Origin: Defluviimonas salinarum
Lineage (GTDB): Bacteria > Pseudomonadota > Alphaproteobacteria > Rhodobacterales > Rhodobacteraceae
Assembly: GCF_026013545.1 (NCBI RefSeq)
Contig: NZ_JAPDOG010000002.1
Span: 248,001 to 312,000, forward strand
Direction: 5' to 3'
DNA: 64,000 nucleotides
The notes beneath the pieces were generated by a model. The model saw nothing but the letters and a program-made list of their open reading frames with translations, searched no databases and was not told where the DNA came from. Shown here piece after piece: positions 1 to 8,230 of this stretch (its first letter is position 1; each line of letters opens with the position of its first letter). The position numbers and the translations under genes are program-made.

Positions 1-129
1 CTCGTCGGCATGAAGGCCGCCCTGGATATAGACCTGCGGCCGCGCGCCCGGCGTTCCGAACCGGTAGAGCGTGAGCCGGCGCTCGCCATTGATCGGGCCG
101 GGGGTGAGCGGGAGATGTTCGGTCTGCAT
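1..129 (-). CDS. Succinylglutamate desuccinylase/aspartoacylase-family protein, N-terminal part only
   Basis: Only the first 43 codons are present and the gene runs off the left edge. The reverse-strand frame starts with ATG at 129 (MQTEHLPLTPGPINGERR...) and ends in GGLHADE. This resembles the zinc-binding motif (G-x-H-x-D/N-E) near the N-terminus of AstE/aspartoacylase M14-type deacylases, in which His and Glu bind zinc. It diverges from the LysR gene across an 89-bp gap. A role in deacylating an N-acyl amino acid, feeding the ornithine/arginine module to its right, is inference from context. The family call rests on one short motif. Confidence 0.55.
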   Translation of the reverse strand, partial: MQTEHLPLTPGPINGERRLTLYRFGTPGARPQVYIQGGLHADE

Positions 130-218
130 GGGCGCCTCCGTTCTGCCGGGGAAACCTAGGATCTTGACGCGCGGGCGGGTAATGAGTTCCCCTCGCGAAG
201 GATGAACAGGGATCATGT

Positions 219-1133
219 ATGGCCAAGCGTCGTCTCCAACTGAACCTGCGCGGCTTCCAGGTGTTCGAGGCCGTGGCGCGGCATCTGTCGGTCACCCAAG
301 CGGCCGAGGAACTCGGCATCACCCAGAGCGCAGTGAGCCACCAGCTGCGCAATCTCACCGATTATCTCGGCGAGGAACTGTTCGAGCGCCAGGGCCGCAG
401 CATCGCGCTGACGCGGGCCGGCGCGCGGCTCGCCGAGGCGCTCGACGGGGCGTTCGACCTGATCGAGCAATCGACGGCCTCGACGATCGGGCTGAACCGA
501 CGGATGATCCGGGTCGCGCTCTATTCGTCCTTCGCGGCGGGCTGGATGATCCCGGTCCTGCCGGAGTTCACCGCCCGGCATCCCGATATCGACCTCCGGC
601 TGGTGATGATCTCGGATCCGCCGGAAATCAGCGACCGGGTGGCGGATGTCTTCATCACCTCGGAACCGACGCGCCGGGGGTACTGGTCGCTGCGCTTGTT
701 CCCGGAGTACCTAGTGCCGGTCGCGGCGTCCACGACCTGCCGGGACGGGTTCGACAGGCCGGTGCCGCTCATCACCTCCGAAACCGATCCCGTGATGGTG
801 GGGGCGGATTGGGAAGCCTTCGCGGCGCTGAACGACCTCGATCTGCCAACGATTCGCGACGGTGCCTGGCATTGCTGCACGCATTACCTGCTCGCGCTGG
901 AGATGGCGCGGGCCGGGATGGGGGCGGCGCTGGTGCCGGATTTCATGGCCTTCCCTGCGCTTGCGCGAAGTGAATTGCGGCGGCTGCCGGGCGCGGCGCT
1001 GCCCACGGGCCAGACCTATGACCTTCAGATCAAATACGAACGCCGCAAGGAACCAGACATCCAGCGCCTCGTCGCGTGGATCAAGGATGTGGTGCGCCGG
1101 AATACCATGAGCGCCACTCATGTGACGGCCTAA
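219..1133 (+). CDS. LysR-family transcriptional regulator (GcvA-like)
   Basis: A 304-residue protein of standard LysR length. Residues 1-65 form the winged helix-turn-helix (FQVFEAVARHLSVTQAAEEL, then SAVSHQLRNL). The rest is the periplasmic-binding-protein-like effector domain. The start chosen is the ATG at 219, with AGGGAT a few bases upstream. It lies between a divergent AstE-like gene and a co-oriented amino acid ABC transporter plus ornithine cyclodeaminase, so it is likely the local regulator responding to ornithine, arginine or a related compound, as NocR/OccR do beside opine catabolism genes. Effector identity is inference. Confidence 0.85.
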   Translation: MAKRRLQLNLRGFQVFEAVARHLSVTQAAEELGITQSAVSHQLRNLTDYLGEELFERQGRSIALTRAGARLAEALDGAFDLIEQSTASTIGLNRRMIRVALYSSFAAGWMIPVLPEFTARHPDIDLRLVMISDPPEISDRVADVFITSEPTRRGYWSLRLFPEYLVPVAASTTCRDGFDRPVPLITSETDPVMVGADWEAFAALNDLDLPTIRDGAWHCCTHYLLALEMARAGMGAALVPDFMAFPALARSELRRLPGAALPTGQTYDLQIKYERRKEPDIQRLVAWIKDVVRRNTMSATHVTA

Positions 1134-1212
1134 ATTCTCATGCTGCATCCGGGCGCTGCGGTGTTAGCCATTCTTCGGGAAGGCCCTCGGGCCCGAATGG
1201 AGGAGCGCCGGC

Positions 1213-2004
1213 ATGACCAGCATGGAACCGATCGTCGATCTGCGCCTTTCGGTGCGCGATCTGCACAAGAAGTTCGGCTCGGTCGAGGTGCTGCGCGGCG
1301 TCTCGATCGAGGCGCGGCAGGGCGACGTGATCTCGCTGATCGGCGCCTCGGGGTCGGGCAAGTCCACCTTCCTGCGCTGCATCAACCAGCTCGAAAGCAG
1401 CGACGCGGGCGAGATTTCCGTCGCGGGTGAGCATCTTGATCTGGTGATGCGCCGGGGGCGCCGGGTGGCGCGCGATGCGCGGCAGCTGCGCCGGATCCGG
1501 GCGAAGCTCGGCTTCGTGTTCCAGTCCTTCAACCTCTGGTCCCACATGACCGTTCTCGAGAACCTGATCGAGGGGCCGGTGCAGGTGCGCGGCCTGCGCC
1601 GGGACGAGGCGGTGGCGCTGGCGCAAAGGTTGCTCGACCGGGTCGGCCTGAAGGGGCGCGAGTCGAGCTATCCCGGCCATCTCTCGGGCGGCCAGCAACA
1701 GCGCGTTGCGATCGCCCGCACGCTGGCGATGGAACCCGAGGTGATGCTCTTCGACGAACCTACGAGCGCGCTCGATCCCGAGCTCGTGGCCGAGGTGCTG
1801 GCGGTGATCCGCGACCTCGCGACCGAGGGGCGGACGATGCTCCTCGTCACCCACGAGATGGCCTTCGCGCGCGACGTATCGACCGAGGTCGTGTTCCTGC
1901 ACAAGGGCCTCGTCGAGGAGCGCGGCGCGCCCGCGCAGATCTTTTCCGCTCCGCAATCGGAGCGGCTGAAGCAATTCCTGACCCATGTGCGTCTCGGCCA
2001 ATAG
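1213..2004 (+). CDS. Polar amino acid ABC transporter, ATP-binding protein (HisP/OccP type)
   Basis: A 263-residue ABC ATPase for the uptake system encoded by the next three genes. Walker A is GASGSGKS (about residues 43-50), the signature motif is LSGGQQQR (about 158-165), and Walker B is VMLFDEPTSALDP, with a His switch in LVTHEM. The LRRIRAKLGFVFQSFNLW segment is typical of the HisP/GlnQ/OccP polar amino acid group. The ATG at 1213 has a GGAGG ribosome site upstream. It is the first gene of a five-gene run ending in ornithine cyclodeaminase, so arginine, ornithine or an opine is the likely substrate. Confidence 0.92.
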   Translation: MTSMEPIVDLRLSVRDLHKKFGSVEVLRGVSIEARQGDVISLIGASGSGKSTFLRCINQLESSDAGEISVAGEHLDLVMRRGRRVARDARQLRRIRAKLGFVFQSFNLWSHMTVLENLIEGPVQVRGLRRDEAVALAQRLLDRVGLKGRESSYPGHLSGGQQQRVAIARTLAMEPEVMLFDEPTSALDPELVAEVLAVIRDLATEGRTMLLVTHEMAFARDVSTEVVFLHKGLVEERGAPAQIFSAPQSERLKQFLTHVRLGQ

Positions 2005-2047
2005 GGCGCCGACCGCGCGACGAACCACCTCAGACAAGGAGAAAGCG

Positions 2048-2806
2048 ATGAGGAAATTCCTTCCGGCAGCGATGCTGCTCTGCTCGACCGCGATTGCGGG
2101 CGCCGAGGAACTGAAGGTCTGCGTCGAAGGCGCCTACCCGCCGATGTCGATGATGAACGAGAAGGGCGAGATCGTCGGCATGGACATCGACCTCACGAAC
2201 GCGCTCTGCGCCGAGATCGGTGCCAGCTGCGCGCTGGTCAAGACCGACTGGGACGCGATGATCCCCTCGCTGATGGAAGGCAAGTGCGACGCGATCATCG
2301 CCTCGATGTCGATCACGCCGGAGCGCGCCCAGATCGTCGCCTTCACCGAGAAATACCTGCAATCGCCCAACATGTTCATCGGCCGCGCCGATGCCGGGAT
2401 GACCGACACCGCCGAGGGCCTTGCCGGCAAGCGCGTCGGCGTGCAGCGCGGTACTGTCGCCAACGACTTCATGGCCGGCGAGTTCCCGGATGTTGAGCTT
2501 GGCCTCTACGGCTCCGAGGAGGAGATCTACCTCGACCTCGCGGCCGGGCGGATCGACGCGGCTTTCGTCGATGCCGGAACCGGCGAGATCGCCTTCCTCA
2601 AGACTCCAGCGGGCGAGGGTTTCGCCTATTTCGGCGCGCCGCATATCGAGGAGAAGTATTTCGGCAAGGGTGCCGGAATCGCCCTGCGTCCCGGTGAGGA
2701 CGATCTGCGCGTGCGGCTGAACGGCGCGATCCAGGCCATCCGCGCCAACGGCAAGTACGCTGAAATCAACAACAAGTACTTCACGACCGACCAGTACGGC
2801 GGCTAA
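2048..2806 (+). CDS. Polar amino acid ABC transporter, periplasmic substrate-binding protein
   Basis: A 252-residue SBP_bac_3 protein. The start is set at the ATG at 2048, preceded by AAGGAGAAAGCG, and not at an upstream in-frame ATG inside the ATPase gene, because this start gives a clean signal peptide (MRKFLPAAMLLCSTAIAGAEE). The mature part has the family's hallmarks: LKVCVEGAYPPMSMMN near the N-terminus, GMDIDLTNALCAEIG, the DWDAMIPSLMEGKCD hinge region, and AGKRVGVQRGT. It resembles ArgT/OccT-type lysine/arginine/ornithine or opine binders. It captures substrate in the periplasm for the two permeases that follow 12 bp downstream. Confidence 0.9.
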   Translation: MRKFLPAAMLLCSTAIAGAEELKVCVEGAYPPMSMMNEKGEIVGMDIDLTNALCAEIGASCALVKTDWDAMIPSLMEGKCDAIIASMSITPERAQIVAFTEKYLQSPNMFIGRADAGMTDTAEGLAGKRVGVQRGTVANDFMAGEFPDVELGLYGSEEEIYLDLAAGRIDAAFVDAGTGEIAFLKTPAGEGFAYFGAPHIEEKYFGKGAGIALRPGEDDLRVRLNGAIQAIRANGKYAEINNKYFTTDQYGG

Positions 2807-2818
2807 GGGGCGGGCGTC

Positions 2819-3496
2819 ATGGACTCGATTGTCGGTTATGGGCCGATCCTGATCGGCGGCATGGGTGTCACCCTCGCGGTCGCGTTCCTGTCCATGGCGC
2901 TTGCCACGCTGCTCGGGGGCGTGTTCGCGACGCTCTCGCTCAGGGGCGGCGCGGTCCTGCGCAGCGTGACGACGGGCTACACCACGATCGCGCGCGGCGT
3001 GCCGGACCTCGTGCTGATGCTCCTGTTCTTCTTCGGCGGCGAACGGGCGATCAACACGGTGCGCGCCGCCTTCGGGCTGGAGCGCATCTCGGTCAGCCCC
3101 TTCGTCATCGGCGTGCTCACGCTCGGCTTCATCTTCGGCGCTTTCCTCGCCGAGACCTTCCGCGGCGCTTATCTCTCGGTGCCGAGGGGCCAGGTCGAGG
3201 CGGCGCAGGCGATCGGCCTGCCGTCCCACCGCATCCTGTCGAGGATCATCTTTCCGCAGATGCTCGGGCTCGCCCTGCCGGGCTTCACCAACACCTGGCT
3301 GGTGCTCTTGAAATCCACGGCCATCGTCTCGATCGTCGGGCTGCAGGACATGGTCGGGCTCGCCGACAAGGCCGGCAAGGCCACCCGCGAGCCCTTCGTC
3401 TTCATGCTGGCCGTGATCCTTTTCTTTCTCGCGCTGACGGCGGTGTCGGGCCATGCCCTGCACCGGCTCGAACGGCGCCACCGCGTGGGAGTGTGA
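2819..3496 (+). CDS. Amino acid ABC transporter permease (HisQ/OccQ type)
   Basis: A 225-residue inner-membrane permease with about five hydrophobic segments. The ATPase-coupling EAA loop reads EAAQAIGLPSHRILSRIIFP (about residues 127-146). The early TTGYTTIARGVPDLVLMLL segment is typical of the HisQ/HisM polar amino acid family. It starts 12 bp after the binding-protein gene and is followed after 3 bp by a second, related permease. The two probably form a heterodimer. Confidence 0.9.
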   Translation: MDSIVGYGPILIGGMGVTLAVAFLSMALATLLGGVFATLSLRGGAVLRSVTTGYTTIARGVPDLVLMLLFFFGGERAINTVRAAFGLERISVSPFVIGVLTLGFIFGAFLAETFRGAYLSVPRGQVEAAQAIGLPSHRILSRIIFPQMLGLALPGFTNTWLVLLKSTAIVSIVGLQDMVGLADKAGKATREPFVFMLAVILFFLALTAVSGHALHRLERRHRVGV

Positions 3497-3499
3497 CCG

Positions 3500-4195
3500 A
3501 TGCGGATCGACCTGATCGCGGAAAACGCCGACCTCTTCGTGACCGGCATCTCTATGACGCTGAAGCTCACGGTGATGTCGCTCGCCATCGGCATGGCGAT
3601 CGCGTTGCCGGTTGCGGTCCTGCGCGGGATGCGGCTGCCGGTGGTCGACAAGGTGCTGCGCGGCTACATCTTCGCCTTCCGCGGCACGCCGATGCTGGTG
3701 CAGACCTATCTGATCTACTACGGGCTCGCGCAGTTCGAGTTCGTCCGCGACAGCGTCTTCTGGGCGGTGCTGAAAAGCCCCTTCAACTGCGCGCTGATCG
3801 CGTTCTCGCTGAACACCGCGGCCTACACGGCCGAGATCCTGCGCGGCGCGCTCGAAGCGACGCCGAAGGGCGAGATCGAGGCGGCCGAGGCGATCGGGCT
3901 CTCGCCCTTGCAGGTGCTGCGCCGGATCACCATTCCCGGCGCCTTCCGCCGCGCTCTGCCGCAATATGGCAACGAGGTGATCCTGATGCTGCACGGCTCC
4001 ACCGTGGCGAGCGTCATCACCATCCAGGACATTCTCGGCGCCGGGCGGACGCTGAACGGCAAGTACTACCTCGCCTACGAGGGGCTGGTGACCGCGGCCC
4101 TCCTCTATCTCGCCCTGACCTTCCTGATCGCCGCGGCCTTCGGGCTCGGCGGCCGCAAATGGCTGGCGCATCTGCGCCCGGCTGCAACCCGTTGA
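3500..4195 (+). CDS. Amino acid ABC transporter permease (HisM/OccM type)
   Basis: A 231-residue permease partner of the preceding gene. The EAA loop is EAAEAIGLSPLQVLRRITIP (about residues 135-154), and the N-terminal YIFAFRGTPMLVQTYLIYYG stretch is characteristic of HisM-type subunits. It has several hydrophobic membrane spans, with the last near the C-terminus. It is separated by 3 bp from the first permease and by 12 bp from ornithine cyclodeaminase, consistent with one operon. Confidence 0.9.
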   Translation: MRIDLIAENADLFVTGISMTLKLTVMSLAIGMAIALPVAVLRGMRLPVVDKVLRGYIFAFRGTPMLVQTYLIYYGLAQFEFVRDSVFWAVLKSPFNCALIAFSLNTAAYTAEILRGALEATPKGEIEAAEAIGLSPLQVLRRITIPGAFRRALPQYGNEVILMLHGSTVASVITIQDILGAGRTLNGKYYLAYEGLVTAALLYLALTFLIAAAFGLGGRKWLAHLRPAATR

Positions 4196-4207
4196 CGGAA
4201 TACTGAA

Positions 4208-5263
4208 ATGAGCCTGAACATCGTTCCCTTCGTCAGTGTCGACCACATGATGCAGATCGTCCTGCAGACCGGGGTGGAGACCTTCCTGCGCGAGCTTGCG
4301 GCCTTCATCGAGGTGGATTTCCGCCGCTGGGAGCGGTTCGACAAGACCCCACGCGTCGCCGCCCATTCGGCCGAGGGGGTGATCGAGCTCATGCCGACCT
4401 CGGATGGCGAGACCTACAGCTTCAAATACGTCAACGGCCATCCCGGCAATGCCCGTGACGGGCGCCAGACCGTGACCGCCTTCGGCGTTCTCGCCGACGT
4501 GGCGACCGGCTACCCGCTCCTGATGTCGGAGATGACGATCCTGACGGCCTTGCGCACGGCCGCGACCTCAGCGCTCACGGCAAAGGTGCTGGCGCCGCGC
4601 GGGGCCGATACGGTGGCGATCATCGGCAACGGCGCGCAGTCGGAGTTCCAGGCGCTCGCGTTCCACGCGTTGATGGGGATCCGCAAGTTCCGGCTCTACG
4701 ACGTTGATCCCTCCGCGACGCGGCGCTGCATCGCCAATCTCACGGGCCACGGGCTCGACTGCCGCGCCTGCCCCTCGGCGGAGGACGCCGTCCTCGGGGC
4801 GCAGATCATCACCACGGTCACCGCCGACAAGCGCTACGCCACGATCCTCTCGGACAACATGATCGCCGAGGGCGTCCACATCAACGCGGTGGGCGGCGAC
4901 TGTCCGGGCAAGACCGAACTCGCGCGCGAGATCCTGCTGCGCTCGGAGATCTTCGTCGAATACCCGCCGCAGACCCGCATCGAGGGCGAGATCCAGCAGC
5001 TTGCCGAGGACCATGCCGTGACCGAATTCTGGCAGGTGCTGACCGGCCGCGCGGCGGGGCGGGTCTCGGACCGGCAGATCACCATCTTCGACTCTGTCGG
5101 GTTCGCGATCGAGGATTTCAGCGCGCTTCGCTACCTGCGCGAGCGCGTCGCCGCGACCGGCCTCTTCCAGCCGCTCGACATGCTCGCCGATCCGGACGAG
5201 CCGCGCGATCTTTACGGCATGCTCCTGCGCGCGGGGGCTGCGCGGCTCGACCGCGCCGGCTGA
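4208..5263 (+). CDS. ocd: Ornithine cyclodeaminase
   Basis: A 351-residue enzyme of the true ornithine cyclodeaminase type, converting L-ornithine to L-proline and ammonia with bound NAD+. Regions typical of the Agrobacterium Ti-plasmid Ocd are visible: DFRRWERFDKTPRVA, GVIELMPTSDGETYSFKYVN, RQTVTAFGVLADVATGYPLL, EMTILTALRTAATSALTAK (catalytic region) and the Rossmann motif IIGNGAQSEFQALAF. Near the end it has FDSVGFAIEDFSALRY. Length matches the family (about 350). It closes the ABC transporter operon, suggesting that imported arginine or ornithine is routed to proline. It is much more Ocd-like than the distant family member at 60775. Confidence 0.93.
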   Translation: MSLNIVPFVSVDHMMQIVLQTGVETFLRELAAFIEVDFRRWERFDKTPRVAAHSAEGVIELMPTSDGETYSFKYVNGHPGNARDGRQTVTAFGVLADVATGYPLLMSEMTILTALRTAATSALTAKVLAPRGADTVAIIGNGAQSEFQALAFHALMGIRKFRLYDVDPSATRRCIANLTGHGLDCRACPSAEDAVLGAQIITTVTADKRYATILSDNMIAEGVHINAVGGDCPGKTELAREILLRSEIFVEYPPQTRIEGEIQQLAEDHAVTEFWQVLTGRAAGRVSDRQITIFDSVGFAIEDFSALRYLRERVAATGLFQPLDMLADPDEPRDLYGMLLRAGAARLDRAG

Positions 5264-5335
5264 CGCAACCGAAGGGGGTTTCCTCCGCCACCGCCCGCGG
5301 GCATAGTTCGGCTCCAAAACCGGCAGGAGGCACGC

Positions 5336-6229
5336 ATGGATCTGGGACAGGTGATCGGCGAGGTGATCGGCGGCAACGGCGTGTTGCTGGCCTTTGCGAT
5401 CTTCATCATTCTTTGCGTATTCCTAGGCGTCAGGATCGTGCCGCAGTCGGAAAAGCACGTTGTTGAAAGGTTCGGGCGCCTGCGCGCGGTGCTCGGGCCG
5501 GGGATCAACTTCATCGTGCCGTTCCTCGACCGGGTCGCGCACAAGATCTCGATCCTCGAGCGGCAGCTTCCGAACGCGCTGCAGGATGCGATCACCGCCG
5601 ACAACGTGCTGGTGAAGGTGGAAACCTCGGTCTTCTACCGCATCACCGAGCCGGAGAAGACCGTCTACCGGATCCGCGATGTCGATGCGGCGATCGCCAC
5701 GACCGTCGCGGGCATCGTGCGCTCCGAGATCGGCAAGATGGAACTTGACCAGGTGCAGTCGAACCGCTCGGACCTGATCGCGAAGGTGCGCGAGCAGGTC
5801 GCGGCTATGGTAGATGACTGGGGAATCGAGGTGACGCGGGCCGAGGTGCTGGACGTGAACCTCGACGAGGCGACGCGGGCGGCGATGCTGCAGCAGCTCA
5901 ACGCCGAACGCGCGCGGCGGGCCCAAGTGACCGAGGCCGAGGGCAAGAAGCGCGCGGTTGAGCTTGCCGCCGATGCCGAGCTATACGCCGCCGAGCAGGA
6001 GGCCAAGGCGCGGCGCATCTCGGCCGAGGCCGAAGCCTATGCGACCGAGGTTGTGGCGCGCGCGATCAAGGACAACGGAATCGAGGCGGCGCAGTATCAG
6101 GTGGCGCTGAAACAGGTCGAGGCGCTGACCTCGGTCGGCCAGGGGCAGGGCAAGCAGGTGGTGATCGTCCCCGCGCAGGCGCTCGAAGCGTTCGGGGATG
6201 CGTTCCGGATGCTGAAGGGGCGCGCGTGA
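5336..6229 (+). CDS. SPFH/band 7 (stomatin/prohibitin-like) membrane protein, QmcA type
   Basis: A 297-residue protein with one N-terminal membrane segment (VLLAFAIFIILCVFLGVRIV) followed by an SPFH domain (about residues 35-190: VPQSEKHVVERFGR, GPGINFIVPFLDRV, VDAAIATTVAGIVRSEIG). A charged Ala/Glu-rich coiled coil follows (about 190-255). These proteins oligomerise into membrane scaffolds that influence proteases and microdomains. AGGAGG precedes the ATG. The gene overlaps the next gene (NfeD-like) by one base, the classic SPFH/NfeD pairing. Confidence 0.92.
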   Translation: MDLGQVIGEVIGGNGVLLAFAIFIILCVFLGVRIVPQSEKHVVERFGRLRAVLGPGINFIVPFLDRVAHKISILERQLPNALQDAITADNVLVKVETSVFYRITEPEKTVYRIRDVDAAIATTVAGIVRSEIGKMELDQVQSNRSDLIAKVREQVAAMVDDWGIEVTRAEVLDVNLDEATRAAMLQQLNAERARRAQVTEAEGKKRAVELAADAELYAAEQEAKARRISAEAEAYATEVVARAIKDNGIEAAQYQVALKQVEALTSVGQGQGKQVVIVPAQALEAFGDAFRMLKGRA

Positions 6230-6501
6230 TGCTCTGGCAGGCGTGGTGGGTCTGGATGATAGCGGGCGCGGTGCTCGCGATTCTCGAGGTGGTGATCCCG
6301 GGCTTCATCCTCCTCGGCTTCGCCTGCGGCGCGGTGGTGACCGGGCTGGGCCTCTGGCTCGGCCTGCTCGGCGGCTCGCTCGCGGTGCTGGTGCTGGTCT
6401 TCGCGGTCGCCTCTCTCGTGGCCTGGCTGGTGCTCAGACGCGTCGTGGGCGTGCGCAAGGGGCAGGTGAAGCTCTGGGACCGGGACATCAACGAGGATTG
6501 A
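6229..6501 (+). CDS. NfeD-like (YbbJ-type) membrane protein
   Basis: A small protein of about 90 residues, almost wholly hydrophobic, with two to three membrane spans (AWWVWMIAGAVLAILEVVIPG and later) and the family-typical ILEVVIPGFILLGF stretch. The start is taken as the ATG at 6229, overlapping the TGA of the SPFH gene (TGATG); a GTG three bases earlier is also possible. It is short for the family: the C-terminal OB-fold found in many NfeD proteins is absent or minimal (the chain stops soon after VRKGQVKLWDRD). It presumably partners the SPFH protein. Confidence 0.85.
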   Translation: MLWQAWWVWMIAGAVLAILEVVIPGFILLGFACGAVVTGLGLWLGLLGGSLAVLVLVFAVASLVAWLVLRRVVGVRKGQVKLWDRDINED

Positions 6502-6571
6502 CGGACATTGCCGGCGCGGTCGGATGCCTCCGGCGGGGATGTTTGCGGCAAGATGAGGGGCTCGGTCGCAC

Positions 6572-7456
6572 ATGATCGACAAGCTGGAGATGTTCATCGC
6601 GCTTTCCCGCGAGGGGCATTTCGGTCGCGCGGCGGAGAGTCTGGGGGTGACACAGCCGACGCTCTCGGCGGGGATCAAGGCGCTTGAGGCGCAGCTTGGC
6701 GTGCAGCTTGTCTGGCGCGGCTCGCGCTATGGCGGGCTGACGCCCGAGGGCAGCCGGGTGCTGGTCTGGGCGCGCCAGATCGTCGCCGACACCCGCACCA
6801 TGCGCGAGGAGATGCGGGCGGTCAGGCAGGGGCTCGCGGGCAATCTGCGGCTCGCGGTGATCCCGACCGCGCTCACGACCGTCGCCGATCTCACCGGGCG
6901 GTTCGGGCGCGCCCATCCCAACGTGCGCTTCACGATCCTGTCCCGGACCTCGATCGAGATCCTGTCGATGATCGAGAACCTCGAGGTCGATGCGGGCATC
7001 TCCTATCTCGACAACGAGCCCCTCGGTCGGGTCGTCACCGTGCCGCTCTACCGCGAGAGCTACACCTTCGTCTGCGCCGAGGATTCCCCGCTCGCCGACC
7101 GGGTCGAGGTCGGCTGGGACGAGATCGCGGATGAGCCGCTTTGCCTTCTCACCCCCGACATGCAGAACCGGCGGATCATCAACCAGAATTTCCAGGAGGC
7201 CGGGCGAACGGTCACCGGTGCGGTGGAATCGAACTCCACGGTGGTTCTGATATCGCATGTCGCGGCGGGGCGCTGGGCGACGATCCTGCCGGTGGAGATG
7301 GCCGAGTTCCTCGGCGCCGGAAAGCCGGTGCGGATCATTCCCCTGAAGGATGTCGCGGCACGCCATGCAATCGGATTGATCGCGCCGCATCGCGAGCCGC
7401 ACACCCCGGTTCTCGCCGCGCTCCTGCGCGAGGCGCAGGGGATCTCGCGGCTATAG
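6572..7456 (+). CDS. LysR-family transcriptional regulator
   Basis: A 294-residue LysR protein. The HTH lies in residues 1-60 (MIDKLEMFIALSREGHFGRA, GVTQPTLSAGIKALEAQLG), followed by an effector domain (GNLRLAVIPTALTTVADL, and GISYLDNEPLGRVVTVPLYR). The N-terminus resembles LysR regulators often found beside formate dehydrogenase operons, but no such operon is visible here. It converges on the BKACE gene and the two reading frames overlap by six bases at their stops. Its target is not evident from context. Confidence 0.85.
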   Translation: MIDKLEMFIALSREGHFGRAAESLGVTQPTLSAGIKALEAQLGVQLVWRGSRYGGLTPEGSRVLVWARQIVADTRTMREEMRAVRQGLAGNLRLAVIPTALTTVADLTGRFGRAHPNVRFTILSRTSIEILSMIENLEVDAGISYLDNEPLGRVVTVPLYRESYTFVCAEDSPLADRVEVGWDEIADEPLCLLTPDMQNRRIINQNFQEAGRTVTGAVESNSTVVLISHVAAGRWATILPVEMAEFLGAGKPVRIIPLKDVAARHAIGLIAPHREPHTPVLAALLREAQGISRL

Positions 7457-8230
7457 CGAAAGTCCCTCGGCACGGGCGGCCGCCACGAGGTCGCGGACGC
7501 GCTCGGCGTTGTCGGCGGCGATGCTGCGGTCGCGGTTCAGCCGGTTGTTCTCGAAGCCGATCCGGGCCTTGCCGCCCTTCCTGAGCGCGGCGAGGAGGCA
7601 GTCGGTCTCGGCCGCGCCGAAGGCGCAGACCGCCCAGTCGGGGGCGAGGCCCGCCGCCTCTTGCGCGGCAAGGGGCGGATCGAGATCGGCGGGGCTCGAA
7701 ACCTGGCCCGCCGTGTAGCGGCCGAGGACATGCAGGACAGCGAGGTTCGCGGCCGGGATCGTGCCTTTGGCGACCAGCCGGGCGAGATGCTCGGTGTCGG
7801 CCGCATCGTAAAGGATATGCTGGACCTCGGTCCCCGCCTCGGCGCAGGCGGCGAAGAAGCGCGCGGTGATCCGGCCGTCCTCTTCGGCGGTGATCTCGCG
7901 GAGCGCGATCGAGACGGCAGCAGGGCGGAGTGTTTCCACGAGGGCCCGCTGTTCGGCGGGGCTGTAGCGGCCGACCGCCTCGGTGGTGATCTGGACATAG
8001 AGGCCGGGGGCTTCGCGCGCGAGTTCGGCGAGAAGCTCGGCATAGAGGCCCGCGTCGAGCACATGAGCGCCCTCGGCATCGCGGACATGGGCATGGAGGC
8101 CGCCCGCGCCGGCCGCCTGGCAGGCGCGGGCGGTGGCGGTGATCTCGGGGATGGTCATCGGCAGCGCGGGGTGGTCCGTCTTGGTCAGGCGGGCGCCGTT
8201 CGGGGCGACCATGATCCGCGGCAGGGTCAT
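7451..8230 (-). CDS. BKACE-family protein (3-keto-5-aminohexanoate cleavage enzyme-like, DUF849)
   Basis: A 259-residue TIM-barrel protein of the beta-keto acid cleavage enzyme family. Members condense a beta-keto acid with acetyl-CoA, giving acetoacetate and a new acyl-CoA, using a metal. Family features include the start MVAPNGARLTKTDHPALPMT, the metal-site GGLHAHVRD (His-x-His, about residues 42-50), and the C-terminal RIGFENNRLN. It overlaps the upstream aminotransferase by 4 bp (ATGA), so the two are translationally coupled. The transaminase may make the beta-keto acid used here; the actual substrate is unknown. Confidence 0.88.
   Translation of the reverse strand: MTLPRIMVAPNGARLTKTDHPALPMTIPEITATARACQAAGAGGLHAHVRDAEGAHVLDAGLYAELLAELAREAPGLYVQITTEAVGRYSPAEQRALVETLRPAAVSIALREITAEEDGRITARFFAACAEAGTEVQHILYDAADTEHLARLVAKGTIPAANLAVLHVLGRYTAGQVSSPADLDPPLAAQEAAGLAPDWAVCAFGAAETDCLLAALRKGGKARIGFENNRLNRDRSIAADNAERVRDLVAAARAEGLSL

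Noticed and set aside
2030-4441. Very long open frame antisense to the ABC transporter and ornithine cyclodeaminase genes
   Set aside because: The translation is rich in Arg/His/Gly/Asp with no domain. It is the usual mirror frame of GC-rich coding sequence, and the plus-strand genes are unmistakable.
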